64,000 bases of DNA from Cryptomeria japonica (lineage: Eukaryota > Streptophyta > Pinopsida > Cupressales > Cupressaceae), in NCBI RefSeq assembly GCF_030272615.1, contig NC_081415.1, forward strand, positions 376,293,392 to 376,357,391, in the 5' to 3' direction. This document shows positions 44,431 through 55,319 of the stretch, piece by piece. The notes under the pieces are model-generated. The model was not told the origin of the DNA, searched no databases, and worked only from the letters and a program-made list of their open reading frames with translations. A program made the translations under genes and the position numbers. Within the stretch, counting starts at the first letter, position 1. Every line of letters starts with the position of its first letter.

Positions 44431-44904
44431 ATATTGATGCCACCTATTCAAGGTAAACCATTAATCTTATACATATCAGCAATTGATTCATCATTGGGGG
44501 CACTTCTGGCACAACACGATGACAACAAAAAGGAAAGAGCTATTTATTACATTAGTAGGACATTGGTGTCTTATGAAATGAGCTACAGTATAATAGAAAA
44601 AGCATGCTTGGCATTAGTCTTCACATCACAGAAACTGAGGCACTATATTCTCGCACATTCAGTCAAGCTGGTGGCCAAAATTGATCCACTCAAGTATCTT
44701 CTTAATAAAGCAACACTCACCGGATGATTGACAAAGTGGGTAATGATCCTTACAGAGTTTGAAATTGAATATGTGGAACGCAAAGCCATAAAAGGATAGG
44801 TAATTTCTGATCAACTTGTTGAAGCTCCACTTGAGGATACTCAACCACTACACATTGAGTTCCTAGATGAATCAATAATGCATCTTACTCAACAACCCTA
44901 GAAC
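44431..44904 (+). pseudogene. Tat RNase H (first, retroviral-type position)
   Basis: LILYISAIDSSLGALLAQHD, ERAIYYISRTLVSYEMSYSI, then EKACLALVFTSQKLRHYILA and DPLKYLLNKATLTG. This is the RNase H-like domain that directly follows RT in Gypsy elements. The frame ends at a TGA in place of Arg or Trp near 44725 and continues with LTKWVMILTEFEIEYVERKA. Confidence 0.85.
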
Positions 44905-45396
44905 ATGTTCTTTGATGGGTCCTTTACTCAAAATGGTTCAGGTGCTGACATACTATTCATTACTCCTCAGAAGTACTCAATTCCAAAATCTTATAAGATT
45001 CTATTCCCTTGCACAAACAACATTGTAGAATATGAAGCACTGGTAAATGGAATAAAACTAGCCATTGAATGGAAGGTTGCTGAATTACATATTTATGGAA
45101 ATTCTCAGCTGGTCATCAATCAAATCAACGATACATATTAGACTCGGGATGAGAAATTGATGCCTTACAAGAGGATGGTAGATGATTTCAAGAAGTATTT
45201 TGCTTTTGTATCATTCCAACAAATTCCTAGATCAACAAATAGAGCAGCCGATTCTATGGCTACCTTGGCATCTATACCTGAGCTACAGGAGTCCAATTTT
45301 CACTTTGATTTCCTGGTGGAAGATTTATATTACCCTACTTATGATTCTCCTAAGACCCAAATAGTCTGTTCTATTATTGGACACGATTCATCCTAA
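44905..45396 (+). pseudogene. Tat second RNase H (archaeal-type, aRNH)
   Basis: MFFDGSFTQNGSGADILFIT (first Asp), NNIVEYEALVNGIKLAIEWK (Glu), LHIYGNSQLVINQIN and STNRAADSMATLAS (last Asp). The duplicated RNase H is diagnostic of the Tat clade. The third acidic residue of the family (GDS) is Asn here (GNS), a G-to-A change that should kill catalysis. A stop lies at about 45139. Confidence 0.9.
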
Positions 45397-46602
45397 TACA
45401 ACCACATCTATTCCTATCTTTGTGACCAAATTATCCCTGAAAACCTTACTCGTAACGAGAAGAGAAACCTAACTCGAAATGCTTCGCAATATGTTATCAT
45501 AGCTAATGATTTATTTAGACGAGGTTTGGACGGTACTTTGCTTAGATGTCTAGAAACTAAAGAATCAAAACGTGCATTATCAGAAGTCCATGAAGGTATT
45601 TGTGGATCTCATTCGAATGGTTTTACTTTAGCTCGAAAACTATTACAGGCTGGCTACTACTAGCCAAATATGGAAAAAGATGCCATAAAATTTGCTAAGA
45701 CTTGTGAGAAATGTCAGCTTCATGGAAATCTCATACATGCCCCGGTGAGAGATCTCATACCATTCATTACACATTGGCCTTTTCAGCAATGGGCCTTTGA
45801 TCTCATTGGTCAGATATATCCTACTTCATCCAACGGACATAAATTCATCATAACAGCCACTGAGTATTTCACCAAGTGGGTAGAGGCGATTTCACTCATT
45901 AAAGCAACTGGTAAACAAGTTGCCTTATTCATCCTAAACTATATAATTTGTAGGTATGTGATACCTTTGTCCATCGTGACTGATAATGGAGGATAGTTCA
46001 AGAATAAAGACCTGGATGAACTTTGTGAGAAATTCAAAATAAAGCAACACTGGTCATCAGTATATTACCCTCAAGGTAATGGACAAGCCGAGGCGTCTAA
46101 CAAAAACCTACTGACTATCTTGAATAGAACAGTGAACAAATCCGGGAAAGATTGGCATCTACAACTCAATCCAGCACTATGGGCTTACAGAACAAGTATC
46201 AGAACACCTATTGGGGCTACACCTTTCTCTTTGGTGTATGGGTTCGAAGCAGTATTACCTATTGAAGTTATAATACCATCTCTAAGAGTTTCGTTGCAAG
46301 GTCTTGTTACTGATGAAGATCGTAGAATATCTAGATTGCAAGAACTCGAATTGCTGGATGAGCATCGACAAGTGGCGTTTGATCATCTCAGAGTGTATTA
46401 GAAGAGAATGTCCAGAGGGTATAACAAGAAAGTTCGACAAAGAGAATTTCAAGTTGGTGACCTAGTTCTGAGAGAAAATCCAAAAAATCAACAGTTTCGA
46501 GACAACAAAGGGAAGTTTGAACCCAACTGGCTGGGTCCCTATATCATTACTGCAGTCTTCATCTCTGGTGCCTATCAGCTCTCAACATCGGAAGGAGAAT
46601 AG
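45397..46602 (+). pseudogene. Tat integrase, broken
   Basis: The HHCC finger reads EVHEGICGSHSNGF, then TCEKCQLHGN. The core has FQQWAFDLIGQIYP (Asp), PLSIVTDNGG (Asp) and YPQGNGQAEASNKNLL (Glu). The tail has REFQVGDLVLRENPKNQQFR and KFEPNWLGPYIITAVFISGA. Stops are at about 45661, 45994 and 46399. All three catalytic acids remain. No chromodomain is visible, as expected for Tat. Confidence 0.93.
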
Positions 46603-48151
46603 CTCTGAGAACCAATTAACACCATCCACCTAAAAAGATTCTTTACTTAGCATTCTCTGCTCCAGCAAACTGTACAGCTGAAAAGGTCCTGAAAAAAATC
46701 CTAAAAATTGGAAAAGTCTTGAAAAAAAAAATGGAAAAATCATAAAATACAAAAAAATTAGAAAAAAGAAAAAAAAGAAGAAAAAAAATATAAAGAGAGA
46801 AAATGCCTTGGTGAAAACCTGGTAAACAGGAACCTTGGTATAAAAAAATGATGATGACTCTCTACCAAACAGGCGAAAACCTGGCAAATAGGCGCCTCTT
46901 GTACTCAAGCGCTCCATCTATCAATGCAACATTGGCATTTCCCACTTTCAAATATCTTTTGCTTTCGCTTGTAAATATTTTCAGTCACTTTTGTGACATC
47001 CTGGTTCGTTGGAACCCTCATGACTTGAAATAGATCAATGTCCTAGTCTTAGGTTACTCAACAGAGCACATTACATATCCTAAGCAGTGTCAACCAAGTC
47101 ATTATTCCGTCAGTGAAACCTAGTCAGCCACTCTGAGTCAGTAACCTATCTCCTGACTACTACAAATTTTTTATCACTGAGTTCACAAGAAAAACAACAT
47201 AACGAAGAATAATTACTAAACAGTTTGAGCTCTGAATGGAAAATTTTCTTTGTATGTTGTCTTTTATATTGATTTTCGATTATTATCCCCCTGAGTAACT
47301 CGAGGAAGTTTGTATTGACTAAGAGGTGCAAGGATTGGGGGCATAATATTTTCTTTGTTTTCTGCTTGTAGGAATGATCCCGATGATCTAGAAACATATA
47401 AATTAGCTGGGTGTCTGTGATAAGAGCTTTCACATTAAGTTGAAATCGCTTCACATACCTCGACTCCACTTAATTGTATGCTACAGGGAGGTCCATGTCA
47501 TTTCTTTGTCTGTTTTGAGGGAATTTCTTTATGATGCAATTCGGGTCCCTGCGAAATCTATCCAAGGATATGAACAAAAAAGGGTCATTGCAGACAAGAT
47601 AATTAATATTGCACATTGAAAAAGAAAGGAACTCTACCTTGCCTGTTGTGTTCGTTATGCTCAGTGATGAATCTTAAGTATTTTAAATCTAGTGACTAGG
47701 TTTAGGTTGCATTTTGCACATCATTTTGCATTTCATTCTGCATTTTAGTGAATCTAGGGTGATTTTGGTGTGATAATAATAATCTCTTTATCTTCAGAAT
47801 GAGAGCTGAAAGCATCATTATTTCTTACCCTAAGTGGTCTATTTACCATTATTTCTCCGATCGAGTACTTGTGTTTTGAGATGTTTAGCTGCATACATAA
47901 CATTTCATATAGATTCATTCATTTTATTATTAATCATTTGTATTCATCTTATTACATAGAAAAAACAAAAAAAAATTGCACTGCTCATTTTCATTCATTT
48001 ATTTGCATATGAAAAGAAATAAAAACATAGAAATCCATTATCATTTGTAATACATACATTCATGCTGAAAAAGAAATGCATACATATAGAATAAAGCATA
48101 TAGAAACATCTCATAATCGAATTGACACAAGTACAATGAAGTCAAATTGGA

Positions 48152-48155
<4 letters not shown>
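46603..48155 (+). other. Tat 3' non-coding region
   Basis: It follows the integrase with no gene recognised. A purine-rich stretch (about 46690-46800, mostly A) encodes a Phe-rich chance frame on the other strand. Confidence 0.6.

Positions 48156-48199
<44 letters not shown>
48156..48199. repeat. (TA)n microsatellite
   Basis: About 44 bp of TA repeat, shortly beyond the 3' end of the antisense PMD ORF. Confidence 0.97.
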
Positions 48200-48201
<2 letters not shown>

Positions 48202-48329
48202 TCTCAAGTCTAAGAGTACAAAATGATGTCCAATGACATGTATAGACTCCCATCGGAGCAAGAATCATATAGGCTACAAAAAAAAAGGTGTGTCTACAAA
48301 AAAAAAAAATATCCGAGCTACAAAAAGAA

Positions 48330-50141
48330 TCATCTAGCTGGCACCCTCTCCCTCATCGCCTGGTGGAGGAGGAGGAGCCTGATGCCTGGGATCCTGTCGA
48401 GGTGCTCGCGCTCCCTCTGATCTGGCCATATACTGCGAATAAGGTTGCACCTGCTGTGCAACAGGAACTACAACACTATACGCGGCTACATAATAAGATG
48501 CCCTACCGCTGTGGAGAAGGACCTCCTATCGTAGAGACTCTATCTCTTCTCTCAACTTTGCTCTCAAAGCTACAATCTGGCGATCACACTCAGTCCTCAC
48601 CTCAGCCAGTTGTCGGTCTCGCTCCACCAGCTGAGTCTGCGCCACTAACAACTATGACTGTAGCTCTACAAGACGTGCTCTCATCGACTGACCCGTGTCT
48701 GCCCCTGCTCTCTCGCAGGCTCTCCACCGCCATCTCCACCACCATCTCCACCTGTGGCTCTGCCCTGCTCCTCTCACCACTAACGGACCTGCCTCAGAGC
48801 TGCTCGCTGCTCCTCTCCCCCACCCAACCTCACACCTACTCTCCCAAGGGATCCACCCTCACCCCTCTGCTGTCCAATGTCAGCTCGCACTCTGCTGCTG
48901 CTGGTACCAAGATCACCACCAGTCCGTCGTGGAGCATCTGGTCTCTGGCCCTGTCTCTACCTATGACCCTATCTCTGTGCCTGTCCTTGTGCCGGTGCGG
49001 GGGCATCATCCTCCACATCCTCAATATGAGGAGCATGCTCTCTAGGATCCGTAAACTGAGGGAATGGATGCTGCTACAAATAATCCCTATACTGGGGCAA
49101 TACCCCCACATCTGCTATATCCTCCAAGTAATCCCACCTCAGGCGGGGTAAACTTGTTAGCTCCTGCATAGCCAAGGCATAAGATAGCCTAGGTGCCCAA
49201 CCTTGCCTCTCCTCATCAGCATACCTAGCATATGCTGTAAATTCCTGTGAGATCCCCTGAGGCCGGCCATACTACCTCATCACTCATGAAATGATGAATC
49301 TTTCCACAACAGTCTATGATCTCCCAATCAGTGGGCGTGTAACAAATAGATCTCTACACACTGCCCGCCAGTCATCCCATGGATCTAACCCTCTATATGG
49401 TCGCCATATGACAGCTATCAAGTCATCGAGCTATCGTCTCCAAAATTCTGTCTGGCCTAGATGGGGCTGCGTGATATATCCAACATATCTATAAATGATT
49501 GGCTGTCCTGGCTCCCTGTTGTTTGTCACTATCGACCGACACACGAGAAGGTGCTCCCAAGCCCACACCTACAAAACGTACACCCTAGTAGCCATGCTCC
49601 GCCCCTCTCTATAAATGATCTCATGCATCTCTTGATACATGTGGGCCAGTAAGCAAGAACCCTAGCCAAGTCTCTGATGGGACTTTATCAATCGCTCGAG
49701 CATCTGACCCCATCCACTCTAGAAACCCTGCTGCCCTCAGTCTGGCATCAAAAAGCACCCAATAAAACCTGCCAAGACACATGCCAGCGGATACTCCTCA
49801 CTGTACCTTCTCATCAGTATATCCCAACTCATAGAACGAGTCAAGATATCTGGATCCCTGAATACATTCCTCAGTGCCTACAGTCCAAGTAACAATGTGG
49901 TATCATAGTCCACCTTATCCCCAGCAAAAGGGATACAAAGAATCCTCTACATATCCTCAGGAGTGATGGTCAACTCCCCAACCGGCAAATGAAAGGTATT
50001 ATGCTCCGAATGAAATCATTCTACCAACGCCGTGAGCATCTCGTGGTTCACACGGATATCAGGTACCCTCATCAAATGAGCCAAGCTGCATAAATCAACA
50101 TGAGCCTGCTCAACCTCAGACAAATCCCGAACTAAAGCCAT
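48330..50141 (-). pseudogene. Antisense plant mobile domain (PMD) ORF in the Tat element
   Basis: Reading the minus strand from ATG at 50141 gives MALVRDLSEVEQAHVDLCSL, then NTFHLPVGELTITPEDM and RILCIPFAGDKVDYD, MSWDILMRRYSEEYPLACVL, LAHMYQEMHEIIYREGRSMA, VWAWEHLLVCRSIV, IAVIWRPYRGLDPWDDWRAV and YGRPQGI. These blocks in this order match the PMD (aminotransferase-like, transposase-related) family. A GC-rich tail follows, encoding Arg/Gly-rich sequence. More than ten in-frame stops show that it is dead. Antisense extra ORFs are known in plant Tat elements, and PMD proteins (MAIN, MAIL1) act in silencing and genome stability. The plus-strand open frame at 48288-49151 is the shadow of the GC-rich tail. 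Confidence 0.82.
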
Positions 50142-50351
50142 TGTGGGTGGATATACACATCTAAAGAGCACAGGAGGTAAACAAACCTGAAAAACCAACA
50201 ACGAACATCAGAAAACATTCCAAATTAGCCTGCAAGAGAAGTTAAACATCACGCAAATCCAAATAAGTTAAATACAAAACCAAAATTTCATGTTTACACT
50301 TTCAAAAATTGTCACTATTTTCCGAATGACAAAACACAGTTAAATAGAATC

Positions 50352-50549
50352 TCGTACGAGTCAGGAATGGCTATCGTACAAGAAAACGGCCTCAAATGAC
50401 AAATTTTTATATATCGCACGACAGAATGGTCTTTTAACCAACCTGTTGTATGACACAAGGGTTGCTATCGTACGACAATTCTAATGGGTTGAAACGATAA
50501 AACAAAATTTGCCAGTTTCTCATACGAGACAAGATCCTATCTCGCACGA
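50352..50549. repeat. Phased palindrome array C (TCGTACGA type)
   Basis: Seven sites start at 50352, 50374, 50414, 50446, 50468, 50520 and 50542 (TCGTACGA, TCGTACAA, TCGCACGA, TTGTATGA, TCGTACGA, TCATACGA, TCGCACGA). Intervals are 22, 40, 32, 22, 52 and 22 bp. It lies 211-408 bp upstream of the ATG of the antisense PMD ORF, the position of a promoter for that ORF. Confidence 0.85.
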
Positions 50550-51311
50550 TAAACCGAGAAACCTGACTACAAACCCATCAAAAACGTGAAAAATACAAAA
50601 AAAAATTCAAATTTGGAAATATACAGAGGCTAAAGATCGATCACTTACTGCTAGCTTGTAGTTTCAGGGTCGATTATGTCTTCTTTGGCGCTCAAATCGA
50701 TGTTGACGAGTAGGGACCACCATTTTTCTTCGCAGAAGGGTTTTTGAATTTTCAAACTTGGAGGGTTAAAATGAATTGAAAATGACACTTTTGTCCTATA
50801 TATAGCCTAAAACCTAATTTTTCAACTTGCTCCGATGGACACAAAAATTATACCCTTGGCTATTGTGCCTCCTCTGATTCCATTTTCAGGATCGAAATCA
50901 AAATTTGAGATCATCTTGCTAGTCAATTTCACAATTTTGACCACTTAGCATTTTTTTCATTAATGCTCATTCTTTCTTCAAATTGCGCTCAATTTCAACG
51001 CTAAATCTTAATTCAATTTCAATTCTACACATCCACATTTCAATTCTACCAATCAACTCTACTCTCAATTTCTCATCAATAATTGCCAAATCTTCAGAAA
51101 AATCCTCAAAATCAATTTGTGCTCAAATAACTTATTTTCGCCAAACAATTGCTTATAATCAACTACCCTTGCTATTTTTTGATTTCACTCCCGAGGGGGC
51201 ATACTCATGACCTTATGACTTCACATCTCACAAGTCGAGAAATTTTTTCAAATCTTCATCAAAAGTCGAGCAAAATCATTCCAATTAAAGAAAAAAAAAA
51301 ATCCTTATTGC
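50550..51311 (+). other. Tat 3' region, no gene recognised
   Basis: AT-rich, with chance ORFs rich in Ser, Ile and Leu. A purine block GAGGGGGCATA near 51193 resembles the polypurine tract. Confidence 0.5.
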
Positions 51312-51809
51312 TAAGGGGCATCTCAACTTCATCGCTTCACATCAAGTTGAAATCACTCGATCATCTGAATCAATCAATCACTAGGGGCATATCAGTTTCG
51401 TCACTTCAAATCAAGCTGATATTTGTCTTTCATCTAAATTAATCTCTTAACATTAATCAGTTTCCTTGCTTCAAATCAAACTGATTATTCGTTTAAACTC
51501 AATCAAAAGTTTAAAGAGTTTCTTTGGTCATTCTAAATCTAAGCAGGTGTTCAGTATTCATTTCTTGATCAAGCTGGATGGTTTATTCTTCGCTCATCGT
51601 GTCTTGATCAATCAAGTTCAAGATCAATTTTTATCATCATTCATTGTATCTAAGATCAATCAAGTTCTAGATCAGTAAGATCCGCTTCTTGATCAATCAA
51701 GTTCAAGTTCGGTATCTTTGTTTTCTATCGTTCCTCAGTTCAATCAAGTTCGGGATCGGTATCACTTTAATCAGACCTCATTTAGCTTTGTCGCTTTGAA
51801 TCAAGCTAA
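51312..51809 (+). repeat. Hairpin series with a constant 14-nt loop
   Basis: Four stem-loops: 51323-51350 (TCAACTT/AAGTTGA), 51390-51421 (TATCAGTTT/AAGCTGATA, one wobble), 51454-51487 (TAATCAGTTT/AAACTGATTA) and 51782-51809 (TTAGCTT/AAGCTAA). Each loop is 14 nt and similar (CGTCACTTCAAATC and variants). The first three repeat at about 64-67 bp, with AGGGGCAT before the first two. Tandem repeats in the 3' untranslated part are known for Ogre/Tat elements. Confidence 0.8.
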
Positions 51810-51910
51810 CACCTCACTTTTTATCTAGTTCGTGATCAATCAAGTTCAGAACTAGCATCTCCTAGACATCACACATTCTTTGAATCAAAGCACTACTCGC
51901 ACATTATTTC

Positions 51911-51923
51911 AAAGAGGGGCAAA
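51911..51923 (+). other. Polypurine tract of the Tat element
   Basis: AAAGAGGGGCAAA immediately precedes the 3' LTR. Similar GAGGGGGCA or AAGGGGCA blocks lie upstream near 51193, 51314 and 51384. Confidence 0.85.
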
Positions 51924-53070
51924 TGTAATACCCTAAAATTGGTCATCTAAACCATGGGCCCCTAATCTCGACAACATCACCAAGGTCCTAACTAAAGGTA
52001 ATTAAATCAAACTTGAGCACATTATTAATTCTTTAATTATCAAAAATCACATGGCAAATCAACCACTCAATATTAATTAAATATTTATTTAATTAATTGA
52101 ATTATTTCAAGAATAATCATTTTGATCAATTATCCCATTTTAATTTATTAAATATCTTTGCATATTTAATTAATTAATAAATTTACCATTCAATCATGCG
52201 AAAGGATTAATTTATTACAAAAGATGAATTAATTTATTACAAAGAGTTGAATTGAAACAAAACAAAAGTAAAAAAAAAAAAGAATTGAATTGAGAGAGAA
52301 ATCAAACTTGAGATATTATTTCTTTTTCTAAATTTAGAACTTGAAATTAGAAAAACAATTTAATTGGATTGTTGAATTATTCTCTAAAATTGGAACTCAA
52401 AGCTTATCAGAAAAAAGAAGTTTAGTTGCATTAAGAAAACTCTTTTCTTGATTAAATTGAAGAATTATCTATTTTTATCAGATGTGCATGGAACTAATTT
52501 ATTATTATTTTCCAATGCAACTTGGACTTCTAATTTGAATGCATTTCAATTAAACTATAATTGGAATCTATCTCAAGGTTAACTCAACCTGATTTCTCAA
52601 TTATTTTCAATTAATCCTAGATTGAGTTTTTTGTAATTCTCTATAAATTCAGTCTTCATCTCTCATTCCAATTTACCCCAGAGATTTTTGAGAACACGCT
52701 TGGAAATTGTTATCATGCTAATTTCACTCTGGAGTCATTGAAATCATTGTGCCTTTTTTAGATTACTTGCATCCATTTTACATTCATTATTGCTTGCATG
52801 CATTGTTGCTTGAATTTGCTTGAATTACTCATCCATCTTGCATCCATATAGCTTAATATCATATAGATTAAATCCTTCGTCTTGGTGTAGTCTAGTCACT
52901 GGTATTGCTTATAAAAATCTGAGAGCAATCTTATACTCACATCTTTTAGAAGGCAATTAGTCGCTTTGCTATGGTTTATTTCTTATTGATTATTGATTAC
53001 TAACCATGCATATAATGACTTAATTGAAGTGTTGTGCTTGCAGCTACAAGTTCACCTTTTCACACACACA
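51924..53070 (+). repeat. 3' LTR of the Tat element
   Basis: Same ends as the left LTR and followed by GTAAT. It keeps a 16-bp AT-rich segment missing from the left copy near 35670. Confidence 0.97.
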
Positions 53071-54804
53071 GTAATGGACAATCAAATTCAATATGATTAT
53101 GTGTTTTGGTCTGTACTCCCATGCTGAGCTCATTCTGAATCCATGACATTAAGGCTTTTATGTGGATATCACCAATGTATAGCAAGGGATTCCACTCACT
53201 GTCAGAAGTTACAACATAGTTATGCAAGTAAAGTTCACACAATAAATTTTTCACAGTTGTTGAGGAAGTCTGATAGGCATCATAAAATTCCTCAGGGGTT
53301 TCTAAAGAAGGGCTAAGGTCTCTAATAATGCGGTTTAATTGAAAATTTAAGTACCACTCCTTCAAATGTAGAGCATAAACTCTTGGCAGTGCCCTACATT
53401 GCATTAACTCAGGGACCATACTAGTGATTATATCAACTTTAGCTTCTAATTCTTCAATTTTATTATCTCTTTTTTCTATTTCCCTCTGTTGCTTGTCAAT
53501 AATCCCCTGTGATCTAGCCCTCTCTATCTCCCACTGCCTATAGAATGTTAATACAATAGATAAACTGGTGAGAGATGATGGAGGTCTAATAGCTGTTAAC
53601 TTAGGAGTGGGATTTCTTTAACTGATTCCTCAAGTTGTTCCGCCACATATGCCAGACTTGAAAGTCTATCAACATCATCCTCCTTTTGAATTTCACCCTC
53701 TGTTGGGCTCTCTTCTTCTGGTTCTTCCAATGAAATAACCTTCATTGCCTATCCTGCTGGATAGAATTTTTGGGTACTACTCTGAGTCCTTCTTTCATAA
53801 ACCTTTGGAGTGCCTGCAGGAACAATTTCTACCTATGGCTTTGTTGTAGGGGTATTTCTCTTCAGCCTATGACTCTTGGCTGTAGGGGAAACTTGAGTTG
53901 TCTATGACTGAACCATAGGTTCATCATCTACATTAATTACTTCTAATTCTTTCCCTTTTGTTTTAGAAGATGTTGCTTCCCTTTGAAAAGAAGTGGATGT
54001 CTACTCAATGTTTGTTTCAACCATCTCTTCCTCTGTAATAGTCAAAGCTCCTTCAGCGATAAGAGATTCATTCCCTACATAAATTATAGGAGAAGAGGGT
54101 TCTCCTATATCCTCCCTTTCAACTTCTAACTCATCTACAACAGGAGCATCTTCAACTCTAAATTATAGTATGTCTTCAAATACCCCCCATTCCATCTGTG
54201 AAAAATCCCTAAGAGAACATTCTACCAACAATTTTATTAGACCATGATGGCTGACAGAACGATTTCCATTCTTCCATGTTTCTTTGGCACTTGCAGAAAT
54301 AAGGTGGTATAAAAAATTTGGAACATTCACCCTCCGGCCATGCCATAAATGACTAAGCAATTTGAAGTGGGTTGAATGTAAGTTTGAATACCTCCCATCG
54401 CATGTAATATACTTCATTATATACAAGGCCACCTGGGGCCATTCTATTGGAAGGGATACCCTTCTGGTTCCTTGCTTGTCGATGATTAGAGGTCCATCTA
54501 TGGGGCATGTAAATTCTGCTCTAGTGCTTCTAGCATCCTTTGATTCAGGAAATAATTCTCCCTCCTACAGCAACCTCGTAACCTCAGCTATTCGTTGCTC
54601 TGTAGCAATGACCCTTAATCCTTTAACAATAGCCTCCCCTTGGTTGAATGAATGCATAAACTCAGAGGCAATTTCCTCATTATAATCTATTATTTTCAGA
54701 AATTAGACAATCCAACCATGCAGCCAGAAATAATGCTCACAAAGAACATCTTGTAGCAACGCATCATGGATTATTGGTTCATGGCTAATAGGATCTCCAC
54801 CCAT
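53071..54804 (-). pseudogene. Athila-like ORF3, N-terminal and central part
   Basis: From ATG at 54804 on the minus strand: MGGDPISHEPIIHDALLQDV, CEHYFWLHGW, a stop, EQRIAEVTRLL, a stop, FTCPIDGPLIIDKQGTRRVS, MALYIMKYITCDGRYSNLHS, HFKLLSHLWHGRRVNVPNFL, then a Glu/Ser/Thr-rich section. The final part is MVPELMQCRALPRVYALHLK to HNHIEFDCPLL, where the Tat element cuts it. It lies after integrase and before the 3' LTR. Function unknown; I see neither an envelope signature nor a known enzyme domain. Several in-frame stops are present. Confidence 0.7.
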
Positions 54805-55319
54805 GTCTCACTCTGTTAATGTAACAATTTCTATAGTTGAGAATGAGCAACTGACACACTCTACAAATTAAAAATATTTGATTGAAACTTCCTTACCCAC
54901 TTCTAGTTTTAGCGGCAAAATTCATTACTTTCTTATGCCAAAGAATATCTCATTAAAAGAATGATGGAAAGCAATAAAATCAAGGTACCCAAAAGGATGA
55001 ATAATTACTAATTTTGGAAATCAGACCATAAAACACCCCCCCAACTTATTTTGGCACATGTCCACACATGCTGAAGGGATTTAGGGAATTGTATGCGGAC
55101 TTAGAAAAGGCAATAATCATAATGAAATCATAAATGCCTAATTAAAAAAAATAAAATATGTACATACCTGCAGTCATACAAAAAGAATAGCGAAATGAAA
55201 TGATTTGACATGAATGAAATGATAGATAAAGAAATGAGATGGGATGACGTGGATGGAAAATTTATTTATGGAGAATAATATTTCCATAAGACATGGAAAT
55301 ATTGTTATGAAATAACGCT
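54805..55319 (-). other. Spacer between pol and ORF3 of the Athila-like element
   Basis: No ORF of note. A CCCCCCCAACTT tract near 55028 resembles the polypurine tract at 34975, so this may be an internal purine tract on the minus strand. Confidence 0.5.

Larger units (their letters stand above)
35518..53070 (+). mobile_element. Tat-lineage Ty3/Gypsy element, 17.55 kb
   Basis: LTRs of 1131 and 1147 bp are flanked by the exact duplication GTAAT (35513-35517 and 53071-53075). The order on the plus strand is gag, protease with G-patch, RT, RNase H, second (archaeal-type) RNase H and integrase, followed by a long 3' region with an antisense PMD ORF. The second RNase H and antisense extra ORFs are traits of the plant Tat clade. 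It inserted in opposite orientation into ORF3 of the Athila-like element. The LTRs show about two dozen differences plus a 16-bp indel, but the coding part has many stops and shifts. Confidence 0.97.

Noticed and set aside
46630..46917. A Phe-rich minus-strand ORF resembling a membrane protein
   Set aside because: The Phe run is encoded by an A-rich low-complexity stretch on the plus strand.
48288..49151. A 287-codon plus-strand open frame
   Set aside because: It is the reverse of the GC-rich tail of the antisense PMD ORF. Its composition is low in complexity and it matches no family.
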